Made by a program: the position numbers and the translations under genes. A DNA stretch of 61,136 nt from Flavobacterium succinicans LMG 10402. GTDB taxonomy: Bacteria; Bacteroidota; Bacteroidia; Flavobacteriales; Flavobacteriaceae. Positions 17,359 to 26,861 of the stretch are shown here, piece by piece. Each line of letters starts with the position of its first letter. The stretch's first letter is position 1. The stretch is taken from NCBI RefSeq assembly GCF_000611675.1, contig NZ_JATV01000019.1, positions 1 to 61,136 on the forward strand, in the 5' to 3' direction. The notes beneath the pieces are model-generated. The model ran no database searches and was not told the origin of the DNA. It worked only from the letters and a program-made list of their open reading frames with translations.

Positions 17359-18087
17359 TTAGCTCAAAAATAGTCTAGCCTTCTCTAAATCTTCAACCGT
17401 ATCAATACCAATACCCACGTGTGCAGTTTCGACCATTTTGATTCGTTTCCCAAATTCCAAATAGCGTAATTGTTCTAATTTTTCGGAAGCTTCTAGGGAT
17501 TTCATGGGTAAACTGTAAAAATCCAATAAGGCTTGTTTTCTAAAAGCATAAATTCCAATATGTTGCATATAGCACACCCCTACATTTCTCTCTCTTGGAT
17601 AAGGAATTACTGAACGTGAAAAATACAACGCAAATCCATTTTGATCCACAACTACTTTTACATTATTAGGATTATTAATTTCGTCTTCATCTGTAATTTC
17701 TCGCATCAGCGAAGCCAAATCCACCTGATGATTCGTATCCTTTTTAAATACTTCAATTACTTTAGCTAAAGGCTCTGCATTGATGAATGGTTCATCGCCT
17801 TGCACATTGACCACGACATCTACATCGAGATTTTCAACTGCTTCAGCAATTCGATCACTCCCCGACTCATGCTCTTTGATACTCATGATGGCTTTTCCTC
17901 CGTTTGATACAATTTCATTATAGATGATATCAGAATCGGTTACCACAAACACATCATCAAAAAGTTGGGTGTTAATGGCGGCCTCATAAGTTCTTCTGAT
18001 GATTGTTTTTCCACCTAAATCTTGCATTAATTTTGCTGGAAATCGCGTTGAGGCGTATCGAGCGGGAATGACTGCTATTATTTTCAT
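17359..18087 (-). CDS. kdsB: 3-deoxy-manno-octulosonate cytidylyltransferase
   Basis: KdsB makes CMP-Kdo from CTP and Kdo for the lipopolysaccharide inner core, in the cytosol. The 242-residue length is standard. The nucleotide-binding N-terminus [20 protein letters not shown], the central [15 protein letters not shown] with the metal-binding Asp, and the C-terminal [15 protein letters not shown] are all clear. The gene stands alone on the minus strand, 371 bases after the RecD-like helicase gene. Confidence 0.95.
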   Translation of the reverse strand: MKIIAVIPARYASTRFPAKLMQDLGGKTIIRRTYEAAINTQLFDDVFVVTDSDIIYNEIVSNGGKAIMSIKEHESGSDRIAEAVENLDVDVVVNVQGDEPFINAEPLAKVIEVFKKDTNHQVDLASLMREITDEDEINNPNNVKVVVDQNGFALYFSRSVIPYPRERNVGVCYMQHIGIYAFRKQALLDFYSLPMKSLEASEKLEQLRYLEFGKRIKMVETAHVGIGIDTVEDLEKARLFLS

Positions 18088-18458
18088 TGTTTTATTTTTA
18101 TTGCCGTTAAGGCTCTTAAAGAGTAAAGTTTTAAAATTTAAAGGACTTATTTAGGGGAAATCATTTTTAACCACATAGGAAAAGTATAAAATTTTTAGTT
18201 CTTATAAGAAAGCAATAGACGTTTTACTGTTCACAAAGTTACTATGTGTGAAATAGACCTATTTATTACATCAACAGCATTCAAAGATGAATATTATCCT
18301 ATTTAAAATTACTTTTAACAAAGATATAAAATCCATATTTTGTTACAACACGAAAGACTTTAACTCATTCGTAATTGTTGTTTTTTACCGAAAATTCACA
18401 AATTACACCCATTACTATTTAAATTAAAAATTTGCAAATTTGCGGTTATTTCAAACAA
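18088..18458. other. Gap between kdsB and the helicase gene
   Basis: No gene is seen. A minus-strand TATCTTTG box at 18319-18326 is a possible distal kdsB promoter (232 bases before its ATG). Near 18428-18447 the sequence AAATTTGCAAATTTGCGGTT is a dispersed repeat whose near copy is at 32781-32800. Confidence 0.45.
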
Positions 18459-19880
18459 TTACTCCACAAAACTATCGTCTTTAAATCCTATCAAATATAA
18501 CTTATTTTTAGCACGAGTCATAGCGGTGTACAACCAGCGAATATAATCGGTGTCGATTCCGTTAGGCAAATACGGCTGTTCTATAAAAACCGTATTCCAC
18601 TGTCCACCTTGAGATTTATGACAAGTGATAGCGTAGGAAAATTTAACCTGTAACGCATTAAAATACTCATTGTTTTTGACCTTTTGAAACTGTTTGTATT
18701 TCGTTTCTCCTTCGTAATCTTTCATCACTTCTTGATACAATCGATTCGATTCTTCGTAGGTCAAAGAAGGAGATTCGCTTTTTATGGTATCCAATAACAA
18801 AACGGTTTCCAAAGGTTTTTGGTTGGGATAATCGACCATTCGGATTTTAACTTTGGCGAATTTAAAACCATAGAGCTCTTTGATACCAAACATTTCAAGT
18901 ACTTCGATAATATCACCATTGGCCACAAATCCAGCTTCGTCGGAATCTTTTAGCCAAAAATAATTGTTCTTGACCACCATCAAAAAATCACCCGTAGCCA
19001 ATTCACTTTCTTTATCCAAAATTTTGGCCCGAATTTGTTCGTTGTACTGATTGGCTCTTTTGTTGGAACGTACAATAAAAGCGGTGTCCTCAATGCTGTA
19101 GTTACTATAGGCCGAATGAATCGCATCTTGAATATCGTAGCCGTCCACGAGTCGAACGATATCTTTAAATTTTTTCAAATCAAATTGATACTCGGTAACA
19201 AAAGAATCTTGGAGTAATTCACGCAAAGCCGTTGCATTGAACAAAATACCCGAATCTTCAGCTTGTCGCATTACCTCATCTAACTCAATATGATCGACTT
19301 CTTTGTTGTAATGCAACGATAAAGTTTGAATATCTAAGGCCGGACTAATATCTAAATTGACTGGTGGCAACTGAGCCGTATCACCTAAAAGAATCAGTTT
19401 ACAATTGGTTCCCGAGTATACATACGAAATCAAATCATCCAAAAGTGATCCATTTTCATATAATTTCGAATCCGAATTGGTATCTGAAATCATCGAAGCC
19501 TCATCAACTATAAAAATAGTATTCTTGTGTTTGTTGGGCTGTAATGTAAAAGAAACTCCGCCTCCCGACGATTTTTTGGGGAAATAAATTTTCTTATGAA
19601 TCGTAAAAGCTGGTTTTTCAGAATAATTAGCGATTACTTTGGCGGCTCTACCCGTTGGCGCTAATAAAACCGCTTTTTTGTTGATGCTCGCTAAGCTATT
19701 CACCAGCGTAGAAATTACCGTTGTCTTACCCGTTCCTGCATATCCTTTCAATACAAAAATCGTGTCACATGGAATTTCAGTAAGAAAAATTGCGATTTTT
19801 TGAAAAAAAATATCTTGTTGGTACGTAGGCTGAAAAGGAAAATGCTGTTGTAAAAAACTATAAAATTGAGCCGAATTCAT
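18459..19880 (-). CDS. RecD-like SF1B DNA helicase
   Basis: A 473-residue ATPase. Walker A is GYAGTGKTTVIS near residue 47 and Walker B is IFIVDEASMISD near residue 128. Motif III/IV region LLGDTAQLPPV follows. The UvrD_C_2 segment FSYAITCHKSQGGQWNTVFI near residue 425 and the YTAMTRAKNKLYLIG tail complete the helicase core. It is much shorter than RecD of RecBCD and lacks its extra N-terminal domain, matching the compact AAA_30/RecD2-like helicases annotated in flavobacteria. Role in recombination or repair is inferred from family only. Confidence 0.85.
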   Translation of the reverse strand: MNSAQFYSFLQQHFPFQPTYQQDIFFQKIAIFLTEIPCDTIFVLKGYAGTGKTTVISTLVNSLASINKKAVLLAPTGRAAKVIANYSEKPAFTIHKKIYFPKKSSGGGVSFTLQPNKHKNTIFIVDEASMISDTNSDSKLYENGSLLDDLISYVYSGTNCKLILLGDTAQLPPVNLDISPALDIQTLSLHYNKEVDHIELDEVMRQAEDSGILFNATALRELLQDSFVTEYQFDLKKFKDIVRLVDGYDIQDAIHSAYSNYSIEDTAFIVRSNKRANQYNEQIRAKILDKESELATGDFLMVVKNNYFWLKDSDEAGFVANGDIIEVLEMFGIKELYGFKFAKVKIRMVDYPNQKPLETVLLLDTIKSESPSLTYEESNRLYQEVMKDYEGETKYKQFQKVKNNEYFNALQVKFSYAITCHKSQGGQWNTVFIEQPYLPNGIDTDYIRWLYTAMTRAKNKLYLIGFKDDSFVE

Positions 19881-20105
19881 AATGCTTTATTTGAGTACAA
19901 AGAACGTGCTTTTTTCGGAGTCAAAACACATGAAGTGCTATTGTGTTAAAAAAAAGAATACCCATTAGCCCGAATTAGTTCGCGTGCTACGGTTATTTCA
20001 TTGGTATAGTACAGCTTAGAAAAGTGTCTTATTATTTTAGTTCTACTTCAAAAAACAGTTTCCAAATGTGAATTATATTTTTTTATTTGCATACCCAAAT
20101 TTGGA

Positions 20106-20600
20106 TTGTATCCAGAAATGATTGATGGACTTGAGAAAGGTATTTTGGACATTATTATCACTCCGCAAATTGTCACCAACCCTTTGATAACTTTTGAGGC
20201 CTTTTTTAAAGAAACGATTATTTTAATAGGTGGAAAAGATATGGATAGACAAGCATTTGATCATCTTTTAAAAACCGCCGATTATCCCACTATTGAAACT
20301 TGGTTACAACAACAAAAATGGTATGGCACAACGGGTGATATGGAGCATTTGCGCAAATTTTGGCAATTAAACTTCAACAAGTATCCAGATTTTAGACCCA
20401 ATTATATTGTTCCGAATATTAACTCTATTGTTAGGTGTTTAAGTTCCGGAAAAGGCTTGGCAATTGTTCCCGATTTTCTTTGCAAAAATGAGATTGAAAA
20501 TGGATCGGTACAGCTTTTATGGAAAGGACATAAACCTTTGGTTAATAAGCTTTACTTTGCGACTCGTAAAAAAAACAGTCACTTCAAGAAATCGCTTTAA
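20106..20600 (+). pseudogene. LysR-type regulator remnant: effector domain without HTH
   Basis: The frame encodes about 165 residues of a LysR substrate-binding domain. It starts near LYPEMIDGLEKGILDIIITP and continues through a FKETIILIGGK strand, VPNINSIVRCLSSGKGLAIVPDFL and a terminal LYFATRKK. The roughly 130 N-terminal residues with the winged helix-turn-helix are missing. The 225 bases upstream (19881-20105) contain stops and no HTH-coding sequence. No good start codon precedes it (TTG at 20106, ATG at 20118). It is therefore most likely a decayed gene. Confidence 0.8.
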
Positions 20601-20632
20601 TCAAAGAAAAATTCTTAGCTCTATAATTATAA

Positions 20633-20660
20633 ACAAAAAAGGCAGGTCTTTCGACCTGCC
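20633..20660 (-). terminator. Terminator downstream of the TsaC-like gene
   Basis: Perfect 8-bp GC-rich stem GGCAGGTC (20641-20648) and GACCTGCC (20653-20660) with a TTTC loop. The preceding A run becomes a T tract on the minus strand. It lies 164 bases beyond the stop at 20824. Confidence 0.7.
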
Positions 20661-20823
20661 AAACGCGACCTTAATATTGTTTTAATAACCAATTAAATAT
20701 ATTAATAATCACATTATAACTATGTATTGAATAAATAGCACCTTAAGATAAGGTAAATATAAAGTAAAAATGCAAATAAGACTACAAAAAAAATATATTT
20801 ATAAATCTATTTAAAAAAGTAGG

Positions 20824-21444
20824 CTAAAAAAGATCCAAATCGCCTTTACCCTCTCTAATCACCACAGGCTCATACTCCGACAAGTCAATAATAGTCGATC
20901 CAATATTCTCACCATAGCCCCCATCAATAACGATGTCGACCAAGTTTTGCCATTTTTCAAAAATAAGCTCTGGGTCGGTAGTATATTCAATCACATCGTC
21001 TTCATCACGTATAGAGGTAGAAACAATAGGATTACCTAACATCTTGACCATTTCAAGAATAATGGCGTTATCAGGAACCCTAATTCCAACCGTTTTTTTC
21101 TTTTTAAACTCTTTTGGCAAATTGTTATTTCCGGGCAAAATAAAAGTATACGGCCCTGGTAAAGCACGTTTCAAAATTTTAAAAGTCGCAGTATCGATTT
21201 GACGTACATAATCGGAAAGATTGCTCAAATCATGACAAATAAACGACCAATTGGCTTTTTCTAACTTGATACCTTTAATTTTTGCGATTTTCTCCAAAGC
21301 CCTTGAGTTGGTAATATCACAGCCTAAACCATATACCGTATCGGTTGGATAAATGACCAATCCCCCTTCTTTTAGTACTTTGACCACTTTAGCTATGGCG
21401 GCTTCACTAGGTTTGTCTTCGTATATTTTAATAAATTGTGCCAT
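20824..21444 (-). CDS. L-threonylcarbamoyladenylate synthase (TsaC/YrdC/Sua5 type)
   Basis: A 206-residue cytosolic protein that makes threonylcarbamoyl-AMP from threonine, bicarbonate and ATP for the t6A modification at tRNA position 37. Family signatures are GGLVIYPTDTVYGLGCD near residue 27, the K-R-ALPGPYTFILPG region, VGIRVPDN and NPIVSTSIRDEDD. There is no Sua5 C-terminal domain, so it is of the short YrdC type. A partner gene, tsaE, is 5 kb away on the other strand. It lies 42 bases after the UvrD-like gene and could be cotranscribed with it. Confidence 0.88.
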   Translation of the reverse strand: MAQFIKIYEDKPSEAAIAKVVKVLKEGGLVIYPTDTVYGLGCDITNSRALEKIAKIKGIKLEKANWSFICHDLSNLSDYVRQIDTATFKILKRALPGPYTFILPGNNNLPKEFKKKKTVGIRVPDNAIILEMVKMLGNPIVSTSIRDEDDVIEYTTDPELIFEKWQNLVDIVIDGGYGENIGSTIIDLSEYEPVVIREGKGDLDLF

Positions 21445-21486
21445 ACTTTTTTTATTTGTTATTGAAGGTTTATCTAAAGGAAGTGC

Positions 21487-23820
21487 TTACCCTATGACTT
21501 CTAATTTAGCAAAACGCAACAGCAATTTCTTGATGCCACCGACTTCAAATTTAATTTCAGCTTTTTTATCAGCACCAACCCCTTCGATGTTTAAAATTTG
21601 ACCTTTCCCAAAACGTTCATGCATGACCATATTCCCAACGACCATTTGATTGTCAAATAAATTGGATCCTTCTGATTTTGAGGCGTTACCTACAGGTTTT
21701 AATTTTCGAACGTTGACCTCCGTTTTTGGTGAAGCATTGCCCGCTGGCTTCGGCGGAGTTCCTGCTGTGGGTTTAGCCAAACGCAACTTGGATTTATCTA
21801 CATCGCCAAAAATATCACTATCGATTTGTGGTTTATAGCGGTAATTGCTTTCTGCTGGTGTTAAATACTCTAAAAACTGCCCATCAATTTCTTCAATAAA
21901 ACGCGAAGGCTCACAATCGGTTAGTTTACCCCAACGATAACGGGATTGTGCATAGGTCAAGTACGCCTGATGTTCCGCACGAGTTAAGGCCACATAAAAC
22001 AATCTACGTTCTTCTTCTAATTCGCTTCGAGTACTCATACTCATGGCACTTGGAAACAAATCTTCTTCCATCCCGACTACAAACACATGTGGAAACTCTA
22101 ATCCTTTGGCTAAGTGAATGGTCATCAAGGCTACCCGATCTTCATCACTCGTGTCTTTATCCAAATCGGTAGCTAGTGCTACATCTTCCATAAATTCAGA
22201 CAAAGCTCCTCGGGCACCATCAATTTCTTTTTGCCCTTCGGTAAAATCTTTAATACCGTTGAGTAGCTCTTCAATATTCTGAATTTTGGCCATGCCTTCA
22301 GGAGTGGCGTCTTTCTTGAGTTCTTGAACCAAGCCTGTTTTTTTGGCTACATGATCTGTGATATAAAAAGCATCTTGATTTTCATTAATCACCTGAAAAC
22401 TCTGAATCATAGTGACAAAATCGGCCAATTTATTTTTGGTTCCCGAATTGAGTTTCAAATCAATTTTGTCCACATTTTGCATCACTTCCCAAATCGAACG
22501 TTTGTAATGATTGGCAGCAATGGTCAATTTTTCGATAGTCGTATCACCAATGCCTCGAGCGGGATAATTAATCACTCGCACCAAAGCCTCTTCATCTTTT
22601 GGATTAATGACTAAACGCAAATAACACAACACATCCTTGATTTCTTTTCTTTGATAAAAAGACAATCCACCATAAATACGATACGGAATATCTCGCTTTC
22701 GCAAGGCATCCTCCATGGCACGTGATTGGGCATTCGTACGATACAAAATGGCAAACGAACCATTGTGTAACTGATGTTGCATTTTTTGTTCAAAAATGGT
22801 ACTAGCCACAAATCGTCCTTCTTCGGCATCGGTCATGCTGCGATGGACTTTTATTTTTGGTCCAAAATCATTGGCCGTCCAAACAATTTTATCTAATTTA
22901 ACTTTGTTTTTATCAATGATAGTATTGGCGGCTTCTACAATATTTCGGGTAGAGCGATAATTTTGTTCCAATCTAAACGTTTTTACGCCTTCATAATCCT
23001 TTTGAAAATTCAAAATGTTATTGATATTCGCACCACGAAACGCGTAAATACTTTGCGCATCATCGCCTACCACACAAATGTTTTGGAATTTATCCGATAA
23101 TGCCCGTACAATCAAATATTGCGAATGGTTAGTATCTTGGTACTCATCTACCAAAATATAGCGAAAACGGTTTTGATACTTGGCCAAAACTTCCGGAAAA
23201 CGAGTTAACAACTCATTGGTTTTCAACAACAAATCATCAAAATCCATTGCTCCCGATTTGAAACATTTTTCTACATATTGTTGATAGATCTCACCCAAAC
23301 GTGGTTTTTTGGCCATAGCATCGGCTTCCATCAATTCTGGATTATTAAAATAAGCCTTCACCGTGACCAAACTATTTTTGTAACTCGATATTCGACTCAA
23401 AACTTGCTTAGGCTTGTAAATATCTCTATCCAATTGCATTTCTTTGATAATTCCCGAAATACAACGCAAGGAATCCTGAGAATCATAAATGGTGAAATTA
23501 GAAGGATACCCTAAATGATCCGACTCGGCTCTTAAAATTCTAGCAAAAACCGAGTGAAACGTACCCATCCATAAATTCTTAGCCTCACCGGAACCTACGA
23601 TTTGCGAAATACGATTTTTCATCTCTCTCGCTGCTTTATTGGTAAACGTCAACGATAAAATATTGAAAGCGTCAATTCCTTGATGCATTAAATAGGCAAT
23701 ACGAATGGTAAGAACCCTTGTTTTTCCTGACCCCGCACCCGCGATAATAATCATAGGCCCGTCTTTTTGAAGTACGGGTTCGCGCTGTGCCTCGTTAAGT
23801 TGATCAATATATTGGTGCAT
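21487..23820 (-). CDS. UvrD/PcrA-type SF1A DNA helicase
   Basis: The ATG at 23820 (MHQYIDQLNEAQREPV) is preferred over an upstream one at 23892, because a promoter box lies at 23842-23849 and the Q-motif follows at once. The 777-residue protein has IIAGAGSGKTRVLTIRIAYL (Walker A), YILVDEYQDTNHSQY (Walker B), VVGDDAQSIYAFRGA, RLEQNYRST and VALMTIHLAKGLEFPHVFVVGME in the expected order. The tail from about residue 680 is low-similarity linker followed by a small beta-rich domain (MVMHERFGKGQILNIEG) as in PcrA. It unwinds DNA in nucleotide-excision and mismatch repair and removes RecA or polymerase obstacles. Confidence 0.93.
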   Translation of the reverse strand: MHQYIDQLNEAQREPVLQKDGPMIIIAGAGSGKTRVLTIRIAYLMHQGIDAFNILSLTFTNKAAREMKNRISQIVGSGEAKNLWMGTFHSVFARILRAESDHLGYPSNFTIYDSQDSLRCISGIIKEMQLDRDIYKPKQVLSRISSYKNSLVTVKAYFNNPELMEADAMAKKPRLGEIYQQYVEKCFKSGAMDFDDLLLKTNELLTRFPEVLAKYQNRFRYILVDEYQDTNHSQYLIVRALSDKFQNICVVGDDAQSIYAFRGANINNILNFQKDYEGVKTFRLEQNYRSTRNIVEAANTIIDKNKVKLDKIVWTANDFGPKIKVHRSMTDAEEGRFVASTIFEQKMQHQLHNGSFAILYRTNAQSRAMEDALRKRDIPYRIYGGLSFYQRKEIKDVLCYLRLVINPKDEEALVRVINYPARGIGDTTIEKLTIAANHYKRSIWEVMQNVDKIDLKLNSGTKNKLADFVTMIQSFQVINENQDAFYITDHVAKKTGLVQELKKDATPEGMAKIQNIEELLNGIKDFTEGQKEIDGARGALSEFMEDVALATDLDKDTSDEDRVALMTIHLAKGLEFPHVFVVGMEEDLFPSAMSMSTRSELEEERRLFYVALTRAEHQAYLTYAQSRYRWGKLTDCEPSRFIEEIDGQFLEYLTPAESNYRYKPQIDSDIFGDVDKSKLRLAKPTAGTPPKPAGNASPKTEVNVRKLKPVGNASKSEGSNLFDNQMVVGNMVMHERFGKGQILNIEGVGADKKAEIKFEVGGIKKLLLRFAKLEVIG

Positions 23821-23841
23821 GTAGTTTTTATTAAAGGTAGG

Positions 23842-23849
23842 CAAAAATA
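23842..23849 (-). promoter_or_regulatory. -7 box TATTTTTG for the UvrD/PcrA gene
   Basis: The minus strand reads TATTTTTG, an exact consensus match 21 bases before the ATG at 23820. It excludes the longer frame from 23892. Confidence 0.55.
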
Positions 23850-24292
23850 AGGATTTAAGTACGATATCCGAAAACCAAGTTGTCAATTTCACAAATTAAA
23901 AAACACTTCTACGGCGCCAATTTGGACATGACTCCAATATCATCAAGTAAAGAGATTTTAGTTTGAAGCGTAACGATTCTTGACCGAGCGGTTGCGAATT
24001 GGCGAGACATTTTAGGTTTTGGAGCAAGTGAATAAAGATCAAATGATTTTCAGTTTTTTCAGCAATGAAGAATCGTTATTCAAAAATAAGCAATCATTTT
24101 CTCGTTTAGTCCTTAATCTCAATGACATTACCCTCACGCAAAACCCTACTCCTGCGAAAACCCATAGCCATCCCATATCAAAAGAAACCAACAAAAACGT
24201 CCTCTTTACTTTAACATTTTGACTCTTTTGTATTGATAAAGCGATTAAATTTTGTATTTTAGAGCTAAAAATCCATACCTAAAGGCAAAAAC
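23850..24292. other. Gap with a dispersed repeat, no gene
   Basis: A 68-codon frame at 24019-24222 is not credible. Its middle (24070-24128, AATCGTTATTCAAAAATAAG and onward) is a diverged copy of sequence found inverted at 49646-49707 and in part at 49763-49817. The remainder shows no family features. Confidence 0.5.
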
Positions 24293-24757
24293 ATGAAAAA
24301 CAAAATCTTAGCGTACACGATCTTTTCGTGTCTAGTTCTAGTTAGTTGTAAAAAAGAAAACGAAGCTTCGAAAAAAGTAGACGAAACGCCTGTTTCAGTA
24401 GCCTGTTATCAAGCGGTTTTCGAAAAAGACACAGCGACCTTAAAAGTGAACACTTTAAAAGACGGAAGCATTACCGGAGACTTAATCATGAAAGAATTCG
24501 AAGTCCCTATCAAAGAAGGAACTATAGCTGGGAAATTTAGCGGAGACACCCTACTAGTAGACTACTCCTATTTGGTTGGACCAACTGACAAAACGATCTT
24601 TAAAAACCCACTGGCGCTTCTTAAAAAAGGCAACGAACTCATTCTTGGCAATGGCAAAATTGAAACATATTTAGGCAAAACGTATTTTGTAAAAGGCCAA
24701 CCCATCGATTATGAAAAGGTAAAATACAAATTCAAAACTGTAGATTGTACCGAATAA
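24293..24757 (+). CDS. Hypothetical small lipoprotein
   Basis: A 154-residue protein with a clear lipoprotein signal MKNKILAYTIFSCLVLVSCK, lipobox Cys at residue 19. The mature part starts with a Lys/Glu-rich linker, then a compact beta-rich domain (ATLKVNTLKDGSITGDLIM, then GTIAGKFSGDTLLVDYSYLV) and single Cys residues at both ends of the domain that could pair. I recognise the style of small flavobacterial lipoproteins but no named family. It is followed by its own terminator and faces a TSUP permease gene. Confidence 0.7.
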   Translation: MKNKILAYTIFSCLVLVSCKKENEASKKVDETPVSVACYQAVFEKDTATLKVNTLKDGSITGDLIMKEFEVPIKEGTIAGKFSGDTLLVDYSYLVGPTDKTIFKNPLALLKKGNELILGNGKIETYLGKTYFVKGQPIDYEKVKYKFKTVDCTE

Positions 24758-24766
24758 CACAACACC

Positions 24767-24798
24767 AAAAGGAGTCTAAAAAGCTCCTTTTTTTTTAT
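24767..24798 (+). terminator. Terminator of the lipoprotein gene
   Basis: Stem AAAAGGAG (24767-24774) and CTCCTTTT (24784-24791) with a nine-base loop and a long T run. It overlaps the 3' end of the convergent permease gene. Confidence 0.75.
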
Positions 24799-25562
24799 GC
24801 ATAAAAAACATCGTACGCAAAACGAAGCAAGGTTCCAATCACTACCACCAAAAAAAAGATTCGGATAAAACTATTACCTTTATTGATAGCCAATTTTGCG
24901 CCCAACCATCCGCCTACCGCATTACTGGCCGCCATAGGCAGAGCAATAGTCCAAATGATTTTACCTTTAACCATAAACAAGCAAATGGAACCAAAATTAG
25001 TTGCGAGATTTACCATTTTTGCATTCGCAGAGGCGTGTAAAAAATCGAATCCCATAATAGCAATGAACGCCATGACTAAAAAACTCCCTGTCCCTGGACC
25101 AATAAATCCGTCGTACAACCCCACCACAAAGCTTATAGCAATAGCGTTAAAAAGTTGACGTTGAGTTGAACTATTTTTTTCGATGTGTTGTCCAAAATTC
25201 TTTTTGGCATACGTATACACCAGCAAAAACGACAATACAACCAACAAAAGTGGTTTCATAAAATCATTACTCACATACGTAAGTAACGTTGATCCCAAAA
25301 AGGCCGAAGGAAATGCCAACAGCATCATAATGCCGAGCAACCTCCAATTTAAATCTACTTTTTTCAAATACTGAAATGCAGCAAATGATGTCCCACTAAA
25401 GGCCGGTACTTTCAAAGTTCCAATCACAGTTGCTACTGGAAAATTGGGTAACAAAATCAGACCGACAGGTGTTTGTATCAGTCCTCCTCCACCAACAATA
25501 GCATCAATAAATCCTGCAGCAAAAGCCGCTAAACATAATAAAAGTAAAAGGGTAATATCCAT
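24795..25562 (-). CDS. TSUP-family (TauE/SafE) membrane permease
   Basis: A 255-residue protein with seven to eight hydrophobic segments and the repeated TSUP signature: AAGFIDAIVGGGGLIQTPVGLI near the N-terminus, and its counterpart VGLYDGFIGPGTGSFLVMAFI near residue 150. The N-terminal Gly-rich loop and the length fit the family, whose members export or import sulfite, sulfoacetate or other organosulfur anions. No sulfur gene is next to it, so the substrate is unknown. Confidence 0.88.
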   Translation of the reverse strand: MDITLLLLLCLAAFAAGFIDAIVGGGGLIQTPVGLILLPNFPVATVIGTLKVPAFSGTSFAAFQYLKKVDLNWRLLGIMMLLAFPSAFLGSTLLTYVSNDFMKPLLLVVLSFLLVYTYAKKNFGQHIEKNSSTQRQLFNAIAISFVVGLYDGFIGPGTGSFLVMAFIAIMGFDFLHASANAKMVNLATNFGSICLFMVKGKIIWTIALPMAASNAVGGWLGAKLAINKGNSFIRIFFLVVVIGTLLRFAYDVFYA

Positions 25563-25736
25563 AATGGTTGTAGTGTGGTAAGGATTTTGGTCACAGCAAA
25601 AATAGTAGTATCAAATGATTATGACGATCAATCATTACGAAATTTTAAACCCTAAAGAAAAATACTTACCTACAAAATCTATCTTGAATCGTCCATAAAT
25701 CAGCCAAACAAGTAAACAATCCTATTCAAAAAAGTT

Positions 25737-25744
25737 TATTTTTG
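25737..25744 (+). promoter_or_regulatory. -7 box TATTTTTG
   Basis: Exact TAnnTTTG match 12-21 bases before ATGs at 25757 and 25766. It overlaps the TTG at 25742 and so rules out that start. Confidence 0.55.
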
Positions 25745-25756
25745 CACTCAAACCCA

Positions 25757-26287
25757 ATGAAAATCATGGATGCATCAAAAATCATAGAACTAGCTAGCTA
25801 CACCTTACCCGCTATTATTACTGGAGTAGTGGCGTACCAATTTTTCAACTTACATACCAAAAACGAAGACCAACGTCGTCGTTATTTATTACACAAAGAG
25901 GCTCAAAAAACCGCTTTGCCGTTGCGTTTGCAAGCCTATGAGCGTATGACATTGTTTTTGGAGCGCATCAGTCTCAACCAATTATTGATTCGTATTGCCC
26001 CTATTTCGGCAGTAAAAACAGATTATGAACAATTATTGATTGCACATATCGAACAGGAATTAGAACATAATTTAACCCAGCAAATCTATATGTCTGAGCA
26101 ATGTTGGAGTATTATTTTGACTGCAAAAAATGCGACTAACCAAATGATTCGAGTAGCTGCTCAAAAGGAATCGGTGCAAAATGCTGAACAAATGCGTGAA
26201 GTGCTACTGAATGATTTATTAGAAAAACAATCTCCAAGTCATGCTGCTTTGGCTTTTATTAAAAATGAAGTGGGTGATTTATGGTAG
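25757..26287 (+). CDS. Conserved-looking membrane-anchored protein of unknown function
   Basis: A 176-residue protein. One hydrophobic segment (residues about 8-26, ASYTLPAIITGVVAYQFF-like) is followed by a basic stretch and a long, mostly helical cytosolic domain (LPLRLQAYERMTLFLERIS, then LLIAHIEQELEHNLTQQIY). I recall similar proteins next to tsaE in flavobacteria but cannot name a domain with certainty. ATG at 25757 was chosen as the first after the promoter box; 25766 is equally possible. It precedes tsaE by 157 bases. Confidence 0.7.
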   Translation: MKIMDASKIIELASYTLPAIITGVVAYQFFNLHTKNEDQRRRYLLHKEAQKTALPLRLQAYERMTLFLERISLNQLLIRIAPISAVKTDYEQLLIAHIEQELEHNLTQQIYMSEQCWSIILTAKNATNQMIRVAAQKESVQNAEQMREVLLNDLLEKQSPSHAALAFIKNEVGDLW

Positions 26288-26444
26288 TATTTTAACTGAT
26301 AAAAAATTGTTTTTTTTACCATTTCATTTTAAAATTAAACGCTATAGAAATTAAAATTCCTGAAGCACATGCCTAATAATTGTAATAGAAAATAGAGCAT
26401 AAACTTCGTAAAGATCAGCAACAAAAACCTAAATTTTTAAACGA

Positions 26445-26852
26445 ATGACACTTATCTATTCTATTGAGCAACTCGACCAAGTAGCTAAACAAATACTAGA
26501 GCAAAATCCACCTAAAATACTATTGTTCAATGGAGAAATGGGTGCTGGAAAAACAACCTTAATTAAAAAACTTTGCGAAACACTTGGTGTAAATGGCGCA
26601 ACAAGTAGCCCAACCTTTTCTTTAGTTAATGAATATCAAACTACTGATAAACAAAAGATTTACCATTTCGATTGTTATCGTTTGAAATCAGAAATTGAAG
26701 CACTCGATATGGGTATTGATGAATACCTTTACTCTGGCCATTGGTGTTTTATAGAATGGGCAGAAAAAATAGCCTCCTTACTTCCTGAAGAGCATGCTGT
26801 ACTTACGATTGAAATTTTGGAAGACGGCCACAGAAAAATAGAACTTCAATAA
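26445..26852 (+). CDS. tsaE: tRNA threonylcarbamoyladenosine biosynthesis ATPase TsaE
   Basis: A 135-residue P-loop protein that supports the TsaBD complex in t6A synthesis. Walker A is LFNGEMGAGKTTLIKKL near residue 28. The switch region TSSPTFSLVNEYQ and the HFDCYRL segment are typical, as is the FIEWAEKI motif near residue 106. The length is normal. It is followed nine bases later by a GNAT gene and then alanine dehydrogenase, an arrangement I have seen in other flavobacteria. Confidence 0.93.
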   Translation: MTLIYSIEQLDQVAKQILEQNPPKILLFNGEMGAGKTTLIKKLCETLGVNGATSSPTFSLVNEYQTTDKQKIYHFDCYRLKSEIEALDMGIDEYLYSGHWCFIEWAEKIASLLPEEHAVLTIEILEDGHRKIELQ

Positions 26853-26861
26853 CTATTCAAC

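Noticed and set aside
24019..24222. Plus-strand 68-codon frame
   Set aside because: Starts with TTG, lies over a dispersed non-coding repeat, and the translation has no domain-like pattern.
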